Of a DNA stretch of 64,000 bases, positions 7,975-16,907 are shown piece after piece (positions within the stretch are counted from its first letter, which is position 1; each line of letters begins with the position of its first letter). The translations under genes were made by a program, and so were the position numbers. This DNA comes from Mucilaginibacter rubeus (GTDB lineage: Bacteria; Bacteroidota; Bacteroidia; Sphingobacteriales; Sphingobacteriaceae). The DNA lies in NCBI RefSeq assembly GCF_014643835.1, contig NZ_BMKD01000003.1, forward strand, positions 558,001 through 622,000, written 5' to 3'. The notes below the pieces were generated by a model. The model made no database searches. It was not told the DNA's origin and saw nothing but the letters and a program-made list of their open reading frames with translations.

Positions 7975-9183
7975 CTAAGCAGAGAGGTAGAACAGTTCGT
8001 TGGCAAATTTGAAATTTACGGCCGCTTTCATACGGGCTTTCATGCGTACCACGTTATCGTTGGTGTAAGGCTTCAGGTAAACGGTTGATAGCTCAGAAGC
8101 ATCACCTAACAGGTCGACACCAAGGAACAGGTTTGACGACCTTGCACCTAAAATGGTATTAGCCTGCCAGTGGTTCATGATCTGAAGCGGGATACCCAGG
8201 TAATCCATCTTTTTCATATCGGTAAAGGCGTTGATAACGTTTAATGCCTTGTTTGCCTGCGCCTGGGCATACGCATAACCCACATGTAAAGGAATCTGTA
8301 AGTTAAAATCTTCCTGAATCCTATCGGCAGGGTCAAGCTGGGCATAAACGCTGCCCAGCACCTGCAATACATTGCTTACGTTAATGTAGTTTACTATAGC
8401 CGCGGTAGCTGTGCCGCTAAAAGCTGCAGGTTTGCGACTGTTAACCTCGTTGTAGTTACGCACCAGCTTAAACGAGGTGGCATTCGCTACCTGAATAAAG
8501 TAAGATTGGCCCTGAACAGCGATACCTGGCGCGCCATTGGTAGTATCCTTGCTGGTGCCGGTTACCGCGGTGATTGTAACAACATCGCCATCAGCGAGGG
8601 TTGAGGTATCGGCCACGGTTACAATGCCATTCGCATCAATTGCGGTGGCTGCTAATGAGGTGGCAGGTTTACTTAAACCTACCTTATAAACGCCTGAAGC
8701 CGCAGCTATTGATGGGAGCAGGCCGGGGAAATCGGCGGTAAAGGCTGCTTCTTTAGTGGCACCTTTGCCAAGCCAGTACAAGCGTTCGTTAGCAATCTGG
8801 ATTTTTGTTAAATAACGCTGCACCATAAAGTCCGACAGGTCAACCACACCTTCATAATCCATAAAGGCTCCTGGTTTAAGGGATTGGGCTTCCCAGCTTT
8901 GGGCCAGCTTATCCCATTGTTCCTGTTTCATAAATTCGTAAACCACGGGGTCAAGATAGCTTTCGGTTTGGTGAGCGGTTGTACCCTGATCGGTAAAGAT
9001 ACCCGAAGGGTTTTGCAGTACAACGTCGTCATCAACATCAAGGATCACCTTGCGGGCTTTTACGTCGTTAATTACGGTGAGCAGGCCACGCTTAACCGAA
9101 TCTGCTTCGAGTAATGTGCTTGCCATAAATCCTGCCAGCGCTTCGCCGGCGTAGGTGTTGTTTGTAAATGTAAATTGAGCCAT
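7975..9183 (-). CDS. Major capsid protein with an inserted domain
   Basis: This 402-aa protein starts MAQFTFTNNTYAGEALAGFM and has helix-rich N-terminal and C-terminal parts around a beta-rich insert. Residues about 176-265 are Thr/Ala/Val-rich (GIVTVADTSTLADGDVVTIT and following) and look like a surface Ig- or BACON-like insertion. The remainder (ANERLYWLGKGA, then DRIQEDFNLQIPLHVGYAYA, then ANTILGARSSNLFLG) fits a virion shell protein. Its position directly downstream of the protease/scaffold gene is the classical place for the major capsid. Confidence 0.65.
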   Translation of the reverse strand: MAQFTFTNNTYAGEALAGFMASTLLEADSVKRGLLTVINDVKARKVILDVDDDVVLQNPSGIFTDQGTTAHQTESYLDPVVYEFMKQEQWDKLAQSWEAQSLKPGAFMDYEGVVDLSDFMVQRYLTKIQIANERLYWLGKGATKEAAFTADFPGLLPSIAAASGVYKVGLSKPATSLAATAIDANGIVTVADTSTLADGDVVTITAVTGTSKDTTNGAPGIAVQGQSYFIQVANATSFKLVRNYNEVNSRKPAAFSGTATAAIVNYINVSNVLQVLGSVYAQLDPADRIQEDFNLQIPLHVGYAYAQAQANKALNVINAFTDMKKMDYLGIPLQIMNHWQANTILGARSSNLFLGVDLLGDASELSTVYLKPYTNDNVVRMKARMKAAVNFKFANELFYLSA

Positions 9184-9297
9184 AAAGTTTAGCCCCCCGG
9201 CCCCCTAAAGGGAGAGCTTTTGATTGTTTTAAACGTATAGGGATAGTGAGAATGGGTTAATTAGATATGAGAAGGATAAGGTAATGTGGTAGTAGCT
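9184..9297. repeat. C-run/G-run palindromic repeat upstream of the capsid gene
   Basis: CCCCCCGGCCCCCTAAAGGG at 9193-9212 can fold on its C and G runs. Similar C-run/AAA/G-run words are common intergenic repeats in this bacterial group, from general knowledge. Nothing else is recognisable in the 114-base spacer. Confidence 0.4.
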
Positions 9298-9894
9298 TTA
9301 GGAAGCTATTGCTTTTTTAACCGCGTTTTTCGCGATTTCAGTTTGCGGGGCAAAAAACGGAGCGGGCTCTGAGTGGGTTTTATTGCTGCGCTTTGAGCTT
9401 TCGGGTATAAAGGTTGATTTGATTTCGTTCTTTACTTCAGTACGTGTTTTCTGCAGGCGGTTGTTGGCTTCCTCAAGCGCGCTACGGGCTTCTGTTAACA
9501 GTGCGTTTTGCGCGTGTAAGCGGGCTTTTAATTGTTGCATGCGGTTTTGCACATCGGCAGGCTTTTTAGCTGATTTAGATTTGCTTTCCGGCAGATCCTC
9601 GTCTTCGTCTTCTGCTTCCGGTGCATTTTCGGGATCGGCAGGTGTTACTGTCTGAATCTTTCCCTGTTTAACGTCCAGTTGTTTGCCATCGGCGCAGGTA
9701 TAAGTATCACTTATGGCAGGTGTAGTCATGTCTTCGTCCTGATAAACCTCGGCGCCTTCTTCAATTTGGCCTGCGTGATGGAGCGTTCCCTTATCGGTGA
9801 TGGTTTGCTTGTTTACCACTTTTTTAAAAAAGTTCATGATCTTGTCTAATACCGATGTGGTCTTTTCAATGAGTTCTTTGTTTTCGATGTTCAT
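9298..9894 (-). CDS. Candidate internally initiated scaffold protein (198 aa)
   Basis: This is in frame with the C-terminal half of the protease gene. The ATG at 9892-9894 (product begins MNIENKELIEKTT) follows a linker rich in Asn codons that looks like an untranslated spacer. Nested scaffold genes inside protease genes are well known from lambda-type phages (gene C/Nu3). Here only the position and sequence of the start support it. Confidence 0.4.
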   Translation of the reverse strand: MNIENKELIEKTTSVLDKIMNFFKKVVNKQTITDKGTLHHAGQIEEGAEVYQDEDMTTPAISDTYTCADGKQLDVKQGKIQTVTPADPENAPEAEDEDEDLPESKSKSAKKPADVQNRMQQLKARLHAQNALLTEARSALEEANNRLQKTRTEVKNEIKSTFIPESSKRSNKTHSEPAPFFAPQTEIAKNAVKKAIAS

Positions 9895-10500
9895 GCTGTT
9901 GTTATTTATGTTTAAGATTTTGTTGATGCATCGCTGGTAAACTGCTGGGGCAGCGTTTGTATAGTTTTTAATAAGCGCGCTGTTAGTGATCTCTGTTTGA
10001 TAATCTTCTATTTGGTTGATAAAGCCGAGATCAAGGGCCTGATCGGCAGTCATCCAAGTGACGGAGTTGATCAAGCTGTTTACGGTAACTCCGTCTAACC
10101 CGGATTTGTCCATGTAGATCTGTGCCAGGCGCTCCTGAACTACATTTAACATTTGTACATCTTTTAAGAGTTCATCGGCGTTGCCGCCTGTGCCAACCAT
10201 AGGTTTGTGAATCATAAGCAATGCGTATTTGCTCATGATCACTTTTCTGCCGCCCATTGCAACAACTGAAGCTGCCGAGGCGGCCAGCGCGTCGATATAG
10301 GTAGTAACTTTACCGGGATACTTTTTAAGCAGATCATAAATAGCGATGGCATCAAATGCACTGCCGCCTACCGAACTGATGTGTACTTCAACGTCATCGC
10401 CCGCTGCCGCCCCAAGTTGGGTTTGTATGTAAACTGATGATAAATTACCCGAACCAATGCAGTCGGTTTCGGTATCGTATAAATAAATTTTGTAGCTCAT
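9298..10500 (-). CDS. ClpP-like prohead maturation protease fused to a scaffold domain
   Basis: Residues 1-190 are a ClpP-fold serine protease: the oxyanion segment ISSVGGSAFDA, nucleophile Ser75 in LAASAAS, and His98 in LLMIHKP. Residues about 200-400 form a low-complexity, acidic then helical region (DEDEDLPESKSKS, then LKARLHAQNALLTEARSALE) typical of scaffolds. The protease cleaves the scaffold and capsid during prohead maturation. An internal ATG at 9894, preceded by an A-rich stretch like a normal spacer, would produce the scaffold half alone (198 aa). The capsid gene follows 115 bases downstream. Confidence 0.8.
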   Translation of the reverse strand: MSYKIYLYDTETDCIGSGNLSSVYIQTQLGAAAGDDVEVHISSVGGSAFDAIAIYDLLKKYPGKVTTYIDALAASAASVVAMGGRKVIMSKYALLMIHKPMVGTGGNADELLKDVQMLNVVQERLAQIYMDKSGLDGVTVNSLINSVTWMTADQALDLGFINQIEDYQTEITNSALIKNYTNAAPAVYQRCINKILNINNNSMNIENKELIEKTTSVLDKIMNFFKKVVNKQTITDKGTLHHAGQIEEGAEVYQDEDMTTPAISDTYTCADGKQLDVKQGKIQTVTPADPENAPEAEDEDEDLPESKSKSAKKPADVQNRMQQLKARLHAQNALLTEARSALEEANNRLQKTRTEVKNEIKSTFIPESSKRSNKTHSEPAPFFAPQTEIAKNAVKKAIAS

Positions 10501-10822
10501 ATAGGTATTGTTTTTGTCCGAAAGTCGGGAAGTCAGAAAGTCCTGAAGATGGACTGGGGATTGTTAATTAGCTTGTAATAGCGGCCGTTTTTTTTACGTC
10601 TTATAACGCCGGCTGGCATGTATCAAAGGTCGTTGTTATTTTTTGTTTGGATGGTGACAGTGTTTTGTCAGTTGTTTATCTGACCCCGAATTTTTTGAAT
10701 GAATTGAATTTGCTTCGGCTGATTCTGGCTATGGGCTATTTTTTGTTTAGCTGATTGATATAACAAATGTCGATACAAATTTCTTTTAATCTGGTGACAG
10801 TGTTTTGTCAGTGGAAGAATTT
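10501..10822. repeat. 322-bp spacer with two copies of a hairpin-forming direct repeat
   Basis: GGTGACAGTGTTTTGTCAGT occurs at 10653-10672 and again at 10793-10812, exactly 140 bases apart and identical. Each copy contains TGACA and TGTCA six bases apart, an inverted half-site arrangement like an operator. The spacer also holds a GAAAGTC-like short repeat near 10518-10555. No gene is visible. The repeat next to the 79-aa gene is 11 bases past its stop codon. Confidence 0.75.
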
Positions 10823-11062
10823 TTAAGCTGCTTTTTCAGAAAAACAGTTGAGTGCCCGCCAAATCGTGCGTTCGTCTTTATTAAACTTGATTTCGGCTTC
10901 AAGTACTGCCTGATTTTTAGAAATACCGCGCGTTTGTTGCTGGGCATTTACCCATAAATAAATTTCACGATACACAAATACTTTAGTAGTGATGAACCCT
11001 GCTTTATACATGGCCGAGAAAATGCCTTCATCAAACAGGGTGTTTGCGATTTGAATATCCAT
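10823..11062 (-). CDS. Small putative HTH protein in the late block (79 aa)
   Basis: The C-terminal half (VNAQQQTRGISKNQAVLEAE, then FNKDERTIWRALNCF) reads like a short helix-turn-helix domain of the kind that ends in an 'ERTI.RAL' recognition helix. The gene is flanked upstream by the 17-copy heptamer array and downstream by the TGACA-n6-TGTCA direct repeats. It could be a regulator binding one of them, but that is inference. It lies between tape measure and protease genes. Confidence 0.5.
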   Translation of the reverse strand: MDIQIANTLFDEGIFSAMYKAGFITTKVFVYREIYLWVNAQQQTRGISKNQAVLEAEIKFNKDERTIWRALNCFSEKAA

Positions 11063-11064
11063 AG

Positions 11065-11183
11065 CGGTTAGAGGTTAGAGGTTAGAGGTTAGAGGTTAGC
11101 GGTTAGCGGTTAGCGGTTAGAGGTTAGAGGTTAGAGGTTAGAGGTTAGAGGTTAGAGGTTAGAGGTTAGAGGTTAGAGGTTAG
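11065..11183. repeat. 17-copy tandem heptamer repeat
   Basis: Seventeen contiguous 7-bp units of the form (A/C)GGTTAG span 119 bases without indels: thirteen AGGTTAG and four CGGTTAG (units starting at 11065, 11100, 11107 and 11114). The array fills the spacer between the tape-measure stop and the 79-aa gene start, so it lies immediately upstream of that start on the minus strand. Copy-number change here would alter the leader or promoter spacing, as in a phase-variable locus. Confidence 0.95.
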
Positions 11184-11216
11184 AGGTATGTTAACTATGA
11201 TAATTGGCATAGTTTG

Positions 11217-13646
11217 CTACAAATTTACCCTGTTTATAGTTTGAGCGAGAATATTTTGCTGGTTGTTAATATCCTTAACATCCACATAAACAGGAGGGAA
11301 GTTATTGATCATTTGGTAAGCGAGGGTATTGGCCAGGTCCTTCACATCATTGACTGGTTGATTATAATAACGGTTAGCGTTGCCTCCGTCGGTAAATATA
11401 CCTCCTATGGCATAACCGCGGCTTGGATTGGGTATCGAAAAGTCACGACCACCATGCGCCACGTTAATTGCACTTACCAAATTACGGGCCCAGGGATTAC
11501 GCATGGCTTCAGACACAACAATAGCTTCACCCGAACGGAGGTATGCGTTTGTATTATCGGTACGGCTATAACCGGGCAATAATGCCCCCCGACCGTCGGA
11601 CTGATAGTGTAAGCCGCCTTTAGCATATTGAGGTGGTTTTTGAGCTACAATAGTGGCTACTTGTATAGCTGTAGAGGCGATGATGCCTGGTATAACAAAG
11701 GGAGCAAGTATACCCGTTTGTGACGTTGCTTTGGTAATGGCCAATGCACCGTTAATAACGGCTTGTAATATCGATGCTTTCTGTTCTGCCTTAAAGGCCT
11801 TGACTTTTTCTGCAGCTTCCTTTTTTTGATACTTATCTTCAATCGCTTTTTTCTGGGTGTTTGTCAGGTTTTTATTGCTTAGTTCGGCTGATTTGTCTTT
11901 TTCCAACCCTCTTATCCTGGCATCGCTTTGAGTTTTAATGTTGTTTTGAATGATAGAAAAAGCTTTATCGGCCACTTGTTGTGCGCTTTGCAATGCAAAC
12001 TCTTTACGTTGTTGCTCGTATTGCTGAGTTAACGCTGTAATATCCTTTTGCTTTTGATCTTCTAATTCTTTAATCTTGTCGACGTTGCCGGCGGCCAGTT
12101 TAATCTCGTAACTATATTTATCATCAATGAGTTGTTTTTCAGCTTCTAATTTCTGACCGGGCAGCAAGGCCTTGTCAACCTTTTTCTCATCCTTTGCCAT
12201 AGTATCCTCGTGTTGATGGGCATCTATTACGGCCTGCATTTGCTTTTGAGCTTCTGTGAAATCATTCTTATTGAAAAACTGGATCTTATCGCCAATAGCG
12301 AGGTGAAGTTTTTCCTGAAGTTGTTCACTTTTTTTGTTGTATTCTTCCTGGCTGATTAATTTTTTATTGAGTTGTTCATTTAACAGATTAAGCTCCCTAT
12401 CATAATTTTGTTTATCAAGCTCAACTTGCTTGGTAAAGTCAATTGCTTTAGCTTGTAGCATCTCAGTACTTCGTGAAGATGCTGTCTTTTTTCTTCGTTT
12501 AGCGTGTTCTTCTTCGCTTATATGTATTTTAACAGATGTACCGTAATTAGACGAGTTTTTATTACTATCCGAATCTGTTTCGATACCATTCAACTGATCA
12601 AGTTGCTTTTGTAAGTTTTGCAAGTTTACAAATGTCTTTGAACCTATGACACCTGCATCGGTCTGTTTTTTTAACTCCTCAATCTGTTTTTTTATTTTAT
12701 TAATTGGGCTTTGCTGATCAAATTTGGCCCATTTTGTCTCAAGGTCTGCGGCAGCTGCCAACAATTCATTAGCTTTGTCTTCATAAGGCTTTGCTGCGTC
12801 GTTTCTGTTTTTTTCTGCACGTTTCTGATAAATCTTTTTTATTTTAGGGTCACTTGAGTTGGCTAACCCACTGTCCCAATAGTTACTGCTTTCTTCATCG
12901 GATTTTGCCCTTTCTTTTGCAGCCAAAACCTGATTTTCAGCGGCTTCTTTAACAGCGGCCATCGCTGCCGCCTTGTACATCATTGATTTAATATAGTTTG
13001 CAGAATTGTTTTTTAATATGGTTTCAACCTCATCAAGGGTTTTAACCTGCCCAATGGTTTGCCCGATGGTGCTATTATATTCTTTTACAACTTCTGATTT
13101 GTCAATCATTTCCTTCCTTGCAAGTCCCACTTTGATGCGAAGCATATCAACATTTTCGATAGCATGTGAATAGTCAGTTGATGCTAATCCCTTGTTAAGA
13201 TTGCTTAAACTAAGCGTGGCAACATCAATAGCTTCTTTTCCTTTAAAAAGAGCCATTGCCCAGTTAATTATTTCGGGGCCATATACCGCCAGGATAGCCA
13301 AACCTCCTGTTAATGCGCCTTCAAAAAGTGTGAATGCTCCCTCAGCCAGTTCTGAGCCTTTTTTAATTAAGTCCAGTATGTCTTTCCAGTTAAGAAACGC
13401 GCTAATCATATCAGGGATCTTATTGGCAACTTTGTCGCCTGAATCAGCCAGTTTGAGATTTTGAGTATTTAATTTGTCAATGGCATCAGTCAGTTTAGGA
13501 AGATCGGAGCTTAAAGTATTCAAAGGTTTTGACATATCAGCTATAGCATTGCGGAAGTTGACAAAGGCTTTGGTATATAGGTCGAGCTGTCTTTGTCCAT
13601 CGCTGTTAACCTTAACATCGACGGTTATTTTTTTTTCATCTGGCAT
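11217..13646 (-). CDS. Tail tape measure protein
   Basis: This 809-aa protein starts MPDEKKITVDVKVNSDGQRQL. Residues about 105-135 form a hydrophobic segment (LTGGLAILAVYGPEIINWAM). Long Lys/Glu/Gln-rich coiled coil fills about 180-640. A second hydrophobic patch (ILAPFVIPGIIASTAIQVAT) is followed by a Gly-rich C-terminus with RSGEAIVVSEAMRNPWA. This plan is typical of Bacteroidota phage tape measures, whose length sets tail length. At about 800 aa a tail of roughly 120 nm is expected from the general rule of 1.5 angstrom per residue. Confidence 0.8.
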   Translation of the reverse strand: MPDEKKITVDVKVNSDGQRQLDLYTKAFVNFRNAIADMSKPLNTLSSDLPKLTDAIDKLNTQNLKLADSGDKVANKIPDMISAFLNWKDILDLIKKGSELAEGAFTLFEGALTGGLAILAVYGPEIINWAMALFKGKEAIDVATLSLSNLNKGLASTDYSHAIENVDMLRIKVGLARKEMIDKSEVVKEYNSTIGQTIGQVKTLDEVETILKNNSANYIKSMMYKAAAMAAVKEAAENQVLAAKERAKSDEESSNYWDSGLANSSDPKIKKIYQKRAEKNRNDAAKPYEDKANELLAAAADLETKWAKFDQQSPINKIKKQIEELKKQTDAGVIGSKTFVNLQNLQKQLDQLNGIETDSDSNKNSSNYGTSVKIHISEEEHAKRRKKTASSRSTEMLQAKAIDFTKQVELDKQNYDRELNLLNEQLNKKLISQEEYNKKSEQLQEKLHLAIGDKIQFFNKNDFTEAQKQMQAVIDAHQHEDTMAKDEKKVDKALLPGQKLEAEKQLIDDKYSYEIKLAAGNVDKIKELEDQKQKDITALTQQYEQQRKEFALQSAQQVADKAFSIIQNNIKTQSDARIRGLEKDKSAELSNKNLTNTQKKAIEDKYQKKEAAEKVKAFKAEQKASILQAVINGALAITKATSQTGILAPFVIPGIIASTAIQVATIVAQKPPQYAKGGLHYQSDGRGALLPGYSRTDNTNAYLRSGEAIVVSEAMRNPWARNLVSAINVAHGGRDFSIPNPSRGYAIGGIFTDGGNANRYYNQPVNDVKDLANTLAYQMINNFPPVYVDVKDINNQQNILAQTINRVNL

Positions 13647-14077
13647 ATAATGTAAGTTGTTTTAATTGGTTGATCGTTGTTGGAAATAGGAATGAGGGGT
13701 AGGAGGTGTTGGAAAGAGCTACTGTCGGTATGCGTTTTGCAGGATGGAAAGAGGGTTTTCTGTTTGAGTTAAAGATGTTAATGTCGTTTTTGCTTGTAAG
13801 CCAATTGTTTGTGACTACTGAACGGGTTTTATGCTTATGAATGTAGTTCCATATGGCATATTTATTACGCCGTTAAATACATCAGGTTTGGTGGTTTTTT
13901 AGAAAATTTGCCATCTCAAGTTATGGCTTATTTGACGGAAGAAGTAAATTGGAATGAACAAACAAATAGCATGGATTAACCTGTAGTGTGACCATAGCCA
14001 TTTACTATTTATGAGGTAATATCCTATAATTACGTACACTAAATCATTTAGCCAGCAGTTTTTCTTAACGGTTTAAA
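13647..14077. other. 431-bp spacer without a supported gene
   Basis: It lies between the tape-measure start and the lipoprotein stop. A minus-strand stretch around 13815-13895 reads DVFNGVINMPYGTTFISIKP before a stop and may be the tail of a decayed gene. Nothing else is recognisable. Confidence 0.4.
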
Positions 14078-14650
14078 TCATGGTCGTTTGGTTATGCTTT
14101 GAATATTAAATTTAAACGTAGGGCTGTTAAAGCCTTCATGTAAATCGATGATATTATCAAAATCAATATTGTTTACGATATCCCTTACAAAGGTTCCTGA
14201 AACAATTACTCTGTCTCCGTCTTTCATTTCTTTCAAGGCATTTTTTACTGCGCCTGCGCTATCAATTTGAGCATCAAATATTATTGTACCAAATTCAGGA
14301 ACTTTTTCGTCTAAATAATTATTCCTCGGAATCAATAATCTTACGCTGGTATCATAATCATCGTCTACAAGCGGTGTCGTTTTTATTGTCTCTATAACCG
14401 CTAACCATTGTTTTACATTCCCCTGCAAAGTATCTTGTACAAATTTTAAAATAGCCGCTTTATGGTATTTGACGGCATCGCCTTTTTTGATTGGGTTATC
14501 GTTAACTACTTTAGCGGAGTCGGCAATTTCAACTCTTTTAATGAGGGCCAGTTCCGGAGCAGGCATGTTTTTCAATTGGTCTCCCTGTTGTGTACTATCA
14601 CTACAAGCAGCAAGGCAAAACAAAACGGGAATTAATCGTGATAATTTCAT
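14078..14650 (-). CDS. Lipoprotein of unknown function carried in the phage block (190 aa)
   Basis: The signal peptide with lipobox is clear (LIPVLFCLAACSD, Cys16), so the product is a lipid-anchored exported protein. The mature part has mixed alpha/beta character (KFVQDTLQGNVKQWLAVIET, then KDGDRVIVSGTFV) and resembles small OB-like periplasmic proteins. It is not a virion gene type and sits between the tape measure and a large tail gene, so it is a likely moron (cargo) gene expressed from the lysogen. A perfect 16-bp palindrome lies 17 bases upstream of its start. Confidence 0.7.
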   Translation of the reverse strand: MKLSRLIPVLFCLAACSDSTQQGDQLKNMPAPELALIKRVEIADSAKVVNDNPIKKGDAVKYHKAAILKFVQDTLQGNVKQWLAVIETIKTTPLVDDDYDTSVRLLIPRNNYLDEKVPEFGTIIFDAQIDSAGAVKNALKEMKDGDRVIVSGTFVRDIVNNIDFDNIIDLHEGFNSPTFKFNIQSITKRP

Positions 14651-14666
14651 GATGTAGGTTTATTGA

Positions 14667-14682
14667 TTTATTGTACAATAAA
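14667..14682. promoter_or_regulatory. Perfect 16-bp palindrome upstream of the phage-borne lipoprotein gene
   Basis: TTTATTGTACAATAAA equals its own reverse complement. It lies 17 bases before the minus-strand start at 14650 and is a candidate operator. The AT-rich region upstream (14690-14740) could hold the promoter. Confidence 0.45.
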
Positions 14683-14752
14683 ATGCTAATTTTTTTGGTA
14701 AATATACCATTTATATAATATCATACAAATGCTATTTAACAATTAATAATTA

Positions 14753-16801
14753 TCATCCCAACTTCACCAATTCAACCTTCGTCGGCTGTCCTTTTCGCCA
14801 GCTATCAATTTTGTTGATGTAGTAATAACAACTATCCTGTTCAAGATAAACAGGAATAAGTAAATCGAGCTCAAGGATATCGCGGGGTGTAAGCAAAAAA
14901 TATCTGACTACCTTTTTGGTTTGCGTAAGTATTTTTTCGAGCTGCGGATAATACTTTGTTTTTAAGCCAGACTGTATGCTACCGTTAACTCCCGGTTTAT
15001 CGCTAAAGCAAAGGTTAAATTCACCGTCGGGTTTATAAAAATAAGGTACCGATACAACGTCATTTACCTCAACAGTTTTCTCGCCATCGGTAAATTTTAC
15101 AGTAGGGTAGTTTTTAAGACTAAGCAGGTTTAACTTTTGATCTATCAATATTCTTGGCGATGTCCCGATACTAAAATCGTTGTTATCGCTGTCAGGATCG
15201 AGTTTTTTGATTTGAGCTATGGTTCCACCAGTAAAAGCCCGGTTAAGGGTAGGGGCAAATTGGCTTTCAAACAAATCTGCACTGGCCGGCAAGGTTTTGT
15301 CATTAACCACAATTTCTGCGTCGGCAAACTTTTTAGGCAGTACATTATCATCATCCTTGTATTTCATGTAGTTAACCTGTGCATAGCCACCAAGCTGGAA
15401 GCTAATAGTTTTGCCCTGATCGATGCATTTGCTGGTCCAGTTTTTTGCGATTGGGATATTATCTACAATATCAGCAAATGAGTTAAACGACACGGTGCGG
15501 GTACTGTTATCTGTTTGGCATACAATGCCGAAACGTTGTAGCGTATCCTTCAATAAATCCTTCTGACTAATATCCGGAAAAATACGTTCGCATTGAACCT
15601 GTTGACCGTATAAAATTGGTTTCTGGTCAACATCAAACCTAAATGCAGCACCTTTGTGAATGAATACCGTTGTATTGTAACGGTGCAGGTGATAAGAGAT
15701 AAAAACCGAATCCCCTTTATTAAGTTCAAAATCGTATGTGAGTTTTAAGTTCTTAACCGGTTCTGTGCGCTCCCTGGTGTTAGGCGGATAGGCCTTGTCG
15801 GTAAAGTTTATCGTTTGTTTTGTTGAAACATTTTCATGCCCATTTGCATCGCGATAGTTGATAATGAGTTCAAAATACCCATTATCGCCAGTATTGGCAA
15901 TACCATGCATATCCAAATCCAATATCAGGCTTGCTGTTCCGTTAACCCGCTCTTTTGCGTGGTATTCCTGAAACCCAATTGGTAATGTTCTATCCGTATT
16001 GTTGTTAGCATGCATGCCTAATTGCCCGCCATCTATTACGAGGTCGTTATTTGTTACATACAACATCGATGCTGATTTACTCAAGCCTTCAACAGAATTT
16101 TGAAAATCTGAGCCATGCTCAAATTCGTCATTGGCAAACTGGCAAATAAGTTTAGGATATAACTCATTTTTAAGCAAGGAGCCTGTTGCTTTATAACCTG
16201 TGTTTTTGATCATTAGTTCGATTGCTGTTTTAATGAAAAAGCCGGGGCGCATGGTGTACACATCTAAAGGTTTATCAAAATAAACTTCGTTTATCGATCC
16301 ATAGTCCACAACGGGCCATATCCAGCCGTCTGCCTTTTTTTGTGAGGCGATAATAGTATCCAGATTCCAGGGGTGGTCAAAAGCCTGCCACGGCAGGTTT
16401 TTACCCAAATTGGATGTTGGGCTGCTGCTATCGCCCATGTCATAGATTTTTCCCTCCAACGCATCAAAAAAATCAACGTTACCGCTTAGTATGGTGATGT
16501 TGGCCATATCCTGTTCAATGCTGTTAAGTACAGCCAGCCCGTAAGGAATAATCTCCAGCCCATCCTGGATGATTTTTGCCTGGTAATTATCATAAGGGAG
16601 CATAGTAGTAAAAGCTATATCATCCGGGAAACCCAGGATTTGACGGTTACGCTGTGTTAGCGGGATCTTAAACTGGTTGCTGGTATTGCCCTGCTGGTTT
16701 TTAACTTCGGCCAGGTTATTGATCTGGAAGGTAAGCGCAATAGGGCTGTCATCAGTTAAATCAACCACTTGGTCATTAATATAAAGTTGTATCTGATTCA
16801 T
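14753..16801 (-). CDS. Large phage tail protein (682 aa), Bacteroidota type
   Basis: The N-terminus reads QIQLYINDQVVDLTDDSPIA followed by NQQGNTSNQFKIPLTQRNR, a signature I associate with large minor-tail or baseplate-hub proteins of Bacteroidota prophages. The rest is beta-rich with several DIL/FDV strands and no catalytic motif. It lies upstream of the tape measure and may be a distal tail or hub component. The exact role is not determinable by eye. Confidence 0.55.
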   Translation of the reverse strand: MNQIQLYINDQVVDLTDDSPIALTFQINNLAEVKNQQGNTSNQFKIPLTQRNRQILGFPDDIAFTTMLPYDNYQAKIIQDGLEIIPYGLAVLNSIEQDMANITILSGNVDFFDALEGKIYDMGDSSSPTSNLGKNLPWQAFDHPWNLDTIIASQKKADGWIWPVVDYGSINEVYFDKPLDVYTMRPGFFIKTAIELMIKNTGYKATGSLLKNELYPKLICQFANDEFEHGSDFQNSVEGLSKSASMLYVTNNDLVIDGGQLGMHANNNTDRTLPIGFQEYHAKERVNGTASLILDLDMHGIANTGDNGYFELIINYRDANGHENVSTKQTINFTDKAYPPNTRERTEPVKNLKLTYDFELNKGDSVFISYHLHRYNTTVFIHKGAAFRFDVDQKPILYGQQVQCERIFPDISQKDLLKDTLQRFGIVCQTDNSTRTVSFNSFADIVDNIPIAKNWTSKCIDQGKTISFQLGGYAQVNYMKYKDDDNVLPKKFADAEIVVNDKTLPASADLFESQFAPTLNRAFTGGTIAQIKKLDPDSDNNDFSIGTSPRILIDQKLNLLSLKNYPTVKFTDGEKTVEVNDVVSVPYFYKPDGEFNLCFSDKPGVNGSIQSGLKTKYYPQLEKILTQTKKVVRYFLLTPRDILELDLLIPVYLEQDSCYYYINKIDSWRKGQPTKVELVKLG

Positions 16802-16907
16802 GAAATTAGCAAATGTTAGTTGTTGATCGTTGTTTAAAACAATTGGTTTATTATCAATAATTTATTTAAGTTTATGATCCCGACCAATTAACCTGAAACA
16901 GCATTCA

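Noticed and set aside
11065-11183. CRISPR array
   Set aside because: Contiguous 7-bp units without spacers cannot be a CRISPR array; no cas genes are present.
13815-13895. Minus-strand fragment ending FISIKPVQ
   Set aside because: It has no start and no recognisable family; kept only as a note in the spacer entry.
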